NCBI GenBank assembly: GCA_013287605.1
Contig: JABDDM010000017.1
Coordinates: 1-36,406, forward strand
From: Ignavibacteria bacterium
GTDB lineage: Bacteria > Bacteroidota > Ignavibacteria > Palsa-1295
Direction: 5' to 3'
Length of the DNA stretch: 36,406 nucleotides
The notes beneath the pieces are model-generated. The model saw only the letters and a list, made by a program, of their open reading frames with translations, searched no databases and was not told the origin of the DNA. Made by a program: the position numbers and the translations under genes. Every line of letters begins with the position of its first letter. The first letter of the stretch is position 1. This document shows positions 32,749 to 36,406 of this stretch, piece after piece.

Positions 32749-35415
32749 TTATCGAACGACTTCGACTTTCTGCGTTACTGTTACGCCAGAGCTCGTAAGC
32801 GCACAGATATAGGTGCCTGCCGCGAGCCCGGCGGTGTTGAGCTTCAGTGAATGCTCTCCAGCAGTCATGTTCTCTTTCGCAAGTGTTTGTACCTCACGTC
32901 CTGTTACATCATGCAACGTGACGAGCGTAACGCCGCCTTTGACAAGGTTGAAGCCGATCGTTGCAAGCCCCGACTGCGTTGTCGGATTTGGGTAGATCGG
33001 GTGCAGAGTTGCGAGTGCATTGGAAGGTTGTGAAGCTGGTTTGACTGCAGCTGTTAGATTCGAAACGTCGGTATAGAACAATCCACGACCGAATGTTCCA
33101 GCGAGCAGAATTGGCTTTGGACCACCGGATTTGACCTTGAGAGCTAAAACTTGAACAAGCGGAAGATTTACTCCAAGCTTCTGCCAGGTTAACCCCGCGT
33201 TGAGTGAGAACACAACGCCAAAGTCGGTACCAACAAACAAATTTCCAGAGTTCGGGTCGAGAGCGATGCTGTTACACGACACGTTCGGGAAATTCGTCGC
33301 GGGTGCGGACCATGTCTTTCCTGAATCGGCACTGACAAAGAAATGCTTGGTGCCGCTGCCAGCCATTACAGCCCATACATGGCTTGGATCATTAGGATCG
33401 CTGGTAATGCCCGTGATCTGTCCCCCGCCGAGGGGAGTGGGAGCTGTCCAATGACTTGAAGTAGCATTCAGGTCAAAACAACGATAGACCTTTCCGTTAC
33501 CATTTCCAGCCCAAGCGATCGTCTGATCGGCTTGTGAAACATGGACGACATAAGCCGTGAGTGAAGTATTACTCTTGTATGGAAAGCCATCCTCGCCTCC
33601 ATTCGTACTGACATAAATGTGACTGTTGCCTGCATAGGCAACCGTAGTCCCATCGAGATATACATCCCAGGGGGCGTAGAACATCGCACCTTCATTGAGC
33701 AGGCTAGTATTATTGATGTAATTCGACTTTCCGGTCAAATTTGAAGTCGACCATGACTTTCCGCTATCGATCGATTTTTGAAAGTCGGCATAGACATACG
33801 TTGAATAGGCAATGGAGCCATCATCATTGATCCAAAGGATACCCGCATCGCCATTACGCGAATAGTGGGATACGGTCTCTGTCGTGAGTTCGCGAAGCGC
33901 TCCATTATCCTGAGTTCCTCCGAGAGCATACGTGAATGTTGGATTCGCATCGACGCCCACGTATTGGAAAGTATTAAGATTTCCGTTCTTTGCAGAACTC
34001 CACGACTGACCGCTGGTATTTGAAATGAAGATACCGCCATCACAGATCGCATAGAGCGTGTTATTGTTATAGACCAGGCCATGGCAGTCGGCATGTACAT
34101 AGTGGCCATCGGTTAAGCCGGCGGTCCAGTAGCCGGAGTGAACTAGCGTTGTGCCGCTGTCGCTTGAATTCCATACGTCAATTCCTCCAACGTTAATTTG
34201 GCCAGCGTTCTGCGGGTTCACCGCAATCGCGTTGTCGTAATACGACTGGCCCTGGGTGTTGACGTTCGTGCGCATGTAATCGCGATTCGGATATTTTGCA
34301 GCATTGCCGATAATTTGGTCATCAAATGAGTTAGCCGTGAGATCCTGATTGCACTTGTTTGCTAGACGCCATGTCGCCCCATTATCGTTACTCACGGCGA
34401 TACCGTACGCTCCGCTCCCATTGCCGATGCTCGCGTAGATTACATTAGGGGAGTTAGCGGAAATTGCCACGATCGTAGTACTGATTCCTCCCGTTCCCCC
34501 GCTAGGCATAGTGCACTTTATCCAGTTAGCTCCTCCATCAACTGAGCGGGAAACCCCGCCCGACTGACCACCCACATAAATCTTTTGCGCATTGGTTGGG
34601 TCCATCACGATCGAGACCGGATCACCCACAGTTGTCGGGGCTTTTGCCCAGGTTGTGCCGCCGTTGTTGGTGATCTGGAGGCCTTGCCCGTTACCCGTGG
34701 CTACGAAAACGTGTTGGGAGTTACTTGGATCAACGAGTATTTGGCCGCAAGTCGAGCCAACCTGACTCGTTGTAGCTACCTGATTCCAACTAAGTCCGCC
34801 ATCTGTAGATTTAAATACTCCCATGCCGCCGGGAGTACTGAAGCCGCCCTGTACCTCGCCTGTGCCTGCATAAAGAATCTGCCCATTAATTGGATCGACT
34901 GCGATGGATCCCATTACGAGTGTCGGCATTTTATCGCTAAGAGCAACCCAGACTGGCACAGCGGCAGTGATATCCGAGGTCTTCCAAACACCGCCTTGTG
35001 CTGCGGCAACGTAGACGATCTTTGAGTCAAGCGGATCAAAGGCGATGCCACGAAGCCTTCCTGAAGTGCGTCCTTCAAGGCTTCCTCCGACCTGCACCCA
35101 TGCAGGTATCGCTTCGGCTTTCATGGCGACGTTGCTGCCCATTGCTTGGAATGACTCGAAGCCGACACGACGCACTTCATTCCAATCCTTGATATCTCCG
35201 CTCGTCGCGCGAGCTCTGAAAAAGTCAGCAGCGCCACGGATATGTGCCGCTTCGTTATCAATGGAGTCGTTGGAAATCGAGGCCTTAGTCCCCATAGGAC
35301 CGCGCTCGTCCACCTCTTGAGCGCGAGTGGACGATCGTGCACCAATGATCAATAGAATAGCGAGTGCGGTCGAAAGAAGATAACGGACGGAAGTTGACGG
35401 AAGTCGGCGCTTCAT
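32749..35415 (-). CDS. Secreted BNR/sortilin-type protein with T9SS sorting domain
   Basis: 888 residues. Signal peptide: MKRRLPSTSVRYLLSTALAILLIIGARSS..RAQ. A helical pro-region (~35-100) is followed by many Asp-box-type repeats (FKSTDGGLSWNQV, ITNNGGTTWAK, SRSVDGGANWIK, VSNDNGATWRL, SADSGKTWSAP), the signature of Vps10/sortilin-like or xyloglucanase-type multi-blade propellers. The C-terminal ~80 residues are a type A T9SS domain: YPNPTTQSGLATIGFNL, LHDVTGREVQTL, AGEHSLKLNTAGLAAGTY and QKVEVVR at the end. It is therefore expected at the cell surface or outside. A catalytic role cannot be shown; related proteins are often uncharacterised. The divergent CusF-like gene lies 250 bp upstream. 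Confidence 0.88.
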   Translation of the reverse strand: MKRRLPSTSVRYLLSTALAILLIIGARSSTRAQEVDERGPMGTKASISNDSIDNEAAHIRGAADFFRARATSGDIKDWNEVRRVGFESFQAMGSNVAMKAEAIPAWVQVGGSLEGRTSGRLRGIAFDPLDSKIVYVAAAQGGVWKTSDITAAVPVWVALSDKMPTLVMGSIAVDPINGQILYAGTGEVQGGFSTPGGMGVFKSTDGGLSWNQVATTSQVGSTCGQILVDPSNSQHVFVATGNGQGLQITNNGGTTWAKAPTTVGDPVSIVMDPTNAQKIYVGGQSGGVSRSVDGGANWIKCTMPSGGTGGISTTIVAISANSPNVIYASIGNGSGAYGIAVSNDNGATWRLANKCNQDLTANSFDDQIIGNAAKYPNRDYMRTNVNTQGQSYYDNAIAVNPQNAGQINVGGIDVWNSSDSGTTLVHSGYWTAGLTDGHYVHADCHGLVYNNNTLYAICDGGIFISNTSGQSWSSAKNGNLNTFQYVGVDANPTFTYALGGTQDNGALRELTTETVSHYSRNGDAGILWINDDGSIAYSTYVYADFQKSIDSGKSWSTSNLTGKSNYINNTSLLNEGAMFYAPWDVYLDGTTVAYAGNSHIYVSTNGGEDGFPYKSNTSLTAYVVHVSQADQTIAWAGNGNGKVYRCFDLNATSSHWTAPTPLGGGQITGITSDPNDPSHVWAVMAGSGTKHFFVSADSGKTWSAPATNFPNVSCNSIALDPNSGNLFVGTDFGVVFSLNAGLTWQKLGVNLPLVQVLALKVKSGGPKPILLAGTFGRGLFYTDVSNLTAAVKPASQPSNALATLHPIYPNPTTQSGLATIGFNLVKGGVTLVTLHDVTGREVQTLAKENMTAGEHSLKLNTAGLAAGTYICALTSSGVTVTQKVEVVR

Positions 35416-35595
35416 CGGTACGTTGGATTAGTGCATGGATAATGATCGATCCCTTCGAGCGTAACGAAGAGTATCCGATGATAATACGCCCGGATATCGC
35501 TTCAATTACATGTTTCGCGGGACGGTCGAACTCTTAAAATTTCAGAACTTCCTTAACACAGGAATTCCGGTGAGAATTCGGGCATCGCCGGGGAG

Positions 35596-35603
35596 TATCT
35601 TTG
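35596..35603 (+). promoter_or_regulatory. Putative -7 element for the CusF-like lipoprotein gene
   Basis: TATCTTTG matches TAnnTTTG, 62 bp before the ATG at 35666. No clear -33 element. Confidence 0.3.
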
Positions 35604-35665
35604 CAATCAGACACGGGTTGGTATTGGACTTGCTCGGAGTTCGAAGACATCTCAATCACTATTGC

Positions 35666-36001
35666 ATGCTCGAACGAATACCATACCTGAGAAAGTCTCT
35701 TTTCGGTCTTCTGGCAGTGCCCATGCTGCTATTCCTGCTCGGTTGCCCTTCCAGCGACCTCTCCCCGGTTGGTGAGGGACAAGGAAGAGTCCTTCGCATC
35801 GACACCGTGCATACAATGATCACGCTTGACCATAACCGGATACCAGCGATGATGCAGTCGCTCGTAATGTCTTATCCAGTTTCGAATCCAGGCTTGTTCA
35901 ACGGTCTGAGCGTTGGCGATAGCGTCGCCTTCGCTTTGCATTCGCTGGGGTCGGGGAAATACATGGTCACAGCCATCAAAAAGGTCAAGGCAAAACCCTA
36001 A
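35666..36001 (+). CDS. CusF-like copper-binding lipoprotein
   Basis: 111 residues from the ATG at 35666; the frame is open upstream to 35510, but only this start puts a lipobox in place. Signal sequence with LLFLLGC and lipid cysteine C27. The mature domain (38-110) matches the CusF/CusF_Ec fold: GEGQGRVLRIDTVHTMITLDH, then H56, IPAMM and SLVMSYPV (M62/M63, M68), followed by LFNGLSVGDSVAFAL. In CusF a histidine and two methionines bind Cu(I)/Ag(I). The tryptophan of E. coli CusF is absent here. A periplasmic copper chaperone or buffer anchored to the membrane is likely. No cusCBA-type pump is in the window. Confidence 0.8.
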   Translation: MLERIPYLRKSLFGLLAVPMLLFLLGCPSSDLSPVGEGQGRVLRIDTVHTMITLDHNRIPAMMQSLVMSYPVSNPGLFNGLSVGDSVAFALHSLGSGKYMVTAIKKVKAKP

Positions 36002-36045
36002 ATCGGACTGCGGAGTCTTTCCGGCGCTCTCAATGTAAACATTTT

Positions 36046-36406
36046 GTGATATCACTTTTTACTACGATCGAGCTCGTTCGTAACGAACTCTCGAAGATCG
36101 GCCCGTTCTGGTGGATGATCTGGAATACAGGACTGGCGCTAATTCCGGTTGGTCTTACCGTACTTTTTCTCAAACGAAGTGACCAGCCGAAACGGACTCT
36201 TGGTACGCTCCGGTTCTTTCTGCAGGTCCTGCTCATCATGCTGTTTCTTCCGAATGCACCGTACGTTGCAACGGACCTGATTCATTTTCTTGACAAGGTA
36301 CGAGCAACCGACACCTCGCTGTGGCGGCTGCTTGCTACCGACTTCCCGCTCTATGTTGCTTTCGTCCTGCTGGGACTCATTTCATATTCGTTTACCACCG
36401 ACCGGC
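36046..36406 (+). CDS. DUF1361 membrane protein (3' end outside window)
   Basis: The frame is open from GTG 36046 to the edge (120 codons). Hydrophobic segments FWWMIWNTGLALIPVGLTVLF and LQVLLIMLFLP, plus a third near the end (LYVAFVLLGLISYS), predict an integral membrane protein. The sequence LFLPNAPYVATDLIHF is the signature of DUF1361 proteins (often annotated by that number, function unknown; usual length ~200-240 residues). No in-frame ATG occurs near the start, so GTG is chosen. It follows the CusF-like gene after 44 bp and may be in its transcript. Confidence 0.75.
   Translation, partial: MISLFTTIELVRNELSKIGPFWWMIWNTGLALIPVGLTVLFLKRSDQPKRTLGTLRFFLQVLLIMLFLPNAPYVATDLIHFLDKVRATDTSLWRLLATDFPLYVAFVLLGLISYSFTTDR

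Overview
The window looks like chromosomal DNA from a free-living, Gram-negative bacterium of the Bacteroidota/Chlorobiota (FCB) branch. The grounds are: two secreted beta-propeller-type proteins that end in a type IX secretion (T9SS) C-terminal sorting domain; an outer-membrane beta-barrel protein; several lipoproteins; genes that mostly lack a clear Shine-Dalgarno sequence; and intergenic octamers matching TAnnTTTG, the Bacteroidota-type -7 promoter element. Placement below that level (a Kapabacteria- or Ignavibacteria-like lineage, for example) is inference only. No rRNA, tRNA or CRISPR array was seen.

Layout. 1-2376 (minus): a DinB-family protein followed one base later by a large FAD/[4Fe-4S] dehydrogenase of the YdiJ type, whose 3' end lies outside the window. 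2519-5118 (plus): cysteine dioxygenase, diverging from the DinB gene, then two secreted proteins of unknown function. 5210-8442 (plus): the ATPase YchF, a (p)ppGpp-hydrolase-type HD protein and an M20 dipeptidase, closed by a strong hairpin. 8586-11054 (minus): a lipoprotein, adenine phosphoribosyltransferase, and a ferredoxin/metallo-beta-lactamase fusion.

11088-14060 is an accessory island. It has short interspersed repeats of the MDSRLRGND / VIPANAGIH type, a second hairpin repeat, an ORF6N-domain DNA-binding protein tied to three near-identical 27-bp palindromes (one inside its own coding sequence), and a RES/Xre (NAD-degrading) toxin-antitoxin operon with a large toxin. The palindrome/ORF6N arrangement is the most unusual signal in the window.

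14352-22949 returns to housekeeping genes: ComB, PEP carboxykinase, DnaX, an ArsC/Spx-like protein, a T9SS cargo protein and an RlmD/TrmA-type RNA methyltransferase. 23038-29670 is a tightly packed plus-strand run: outer-membrane protein, purC, psd, pssA, purS, purQ, an unlisted 56-residue membrane microprotein, two TatA/B-type proteins and gatA. It combines purine synthesis, phosphatidylethanolamine synthesis, Tat export and tRNA-dependent amidation. 29843-36406 holds a 944-residue secreted repeat protein, a convergent 888-residue T9SS cargo protein, a CusF-like copper-binding lipoprotein and the start of a DUF1361 membrane protein.

Functional links. Phosphatidylserine synthase and decarboxylase form a complete two-step route to phosphatidylethanolamine. 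PurC, PurS and PurQ supply parts of IMP synthesis, but PurL is not here. Cysteine dioxygenase and ComB both touch C2/C3 sulfonate chemistry, though they are not adjacent. Secreted and envelope proteins make up roughly a quarter of the genes, in line with a surface-active lifestyle.
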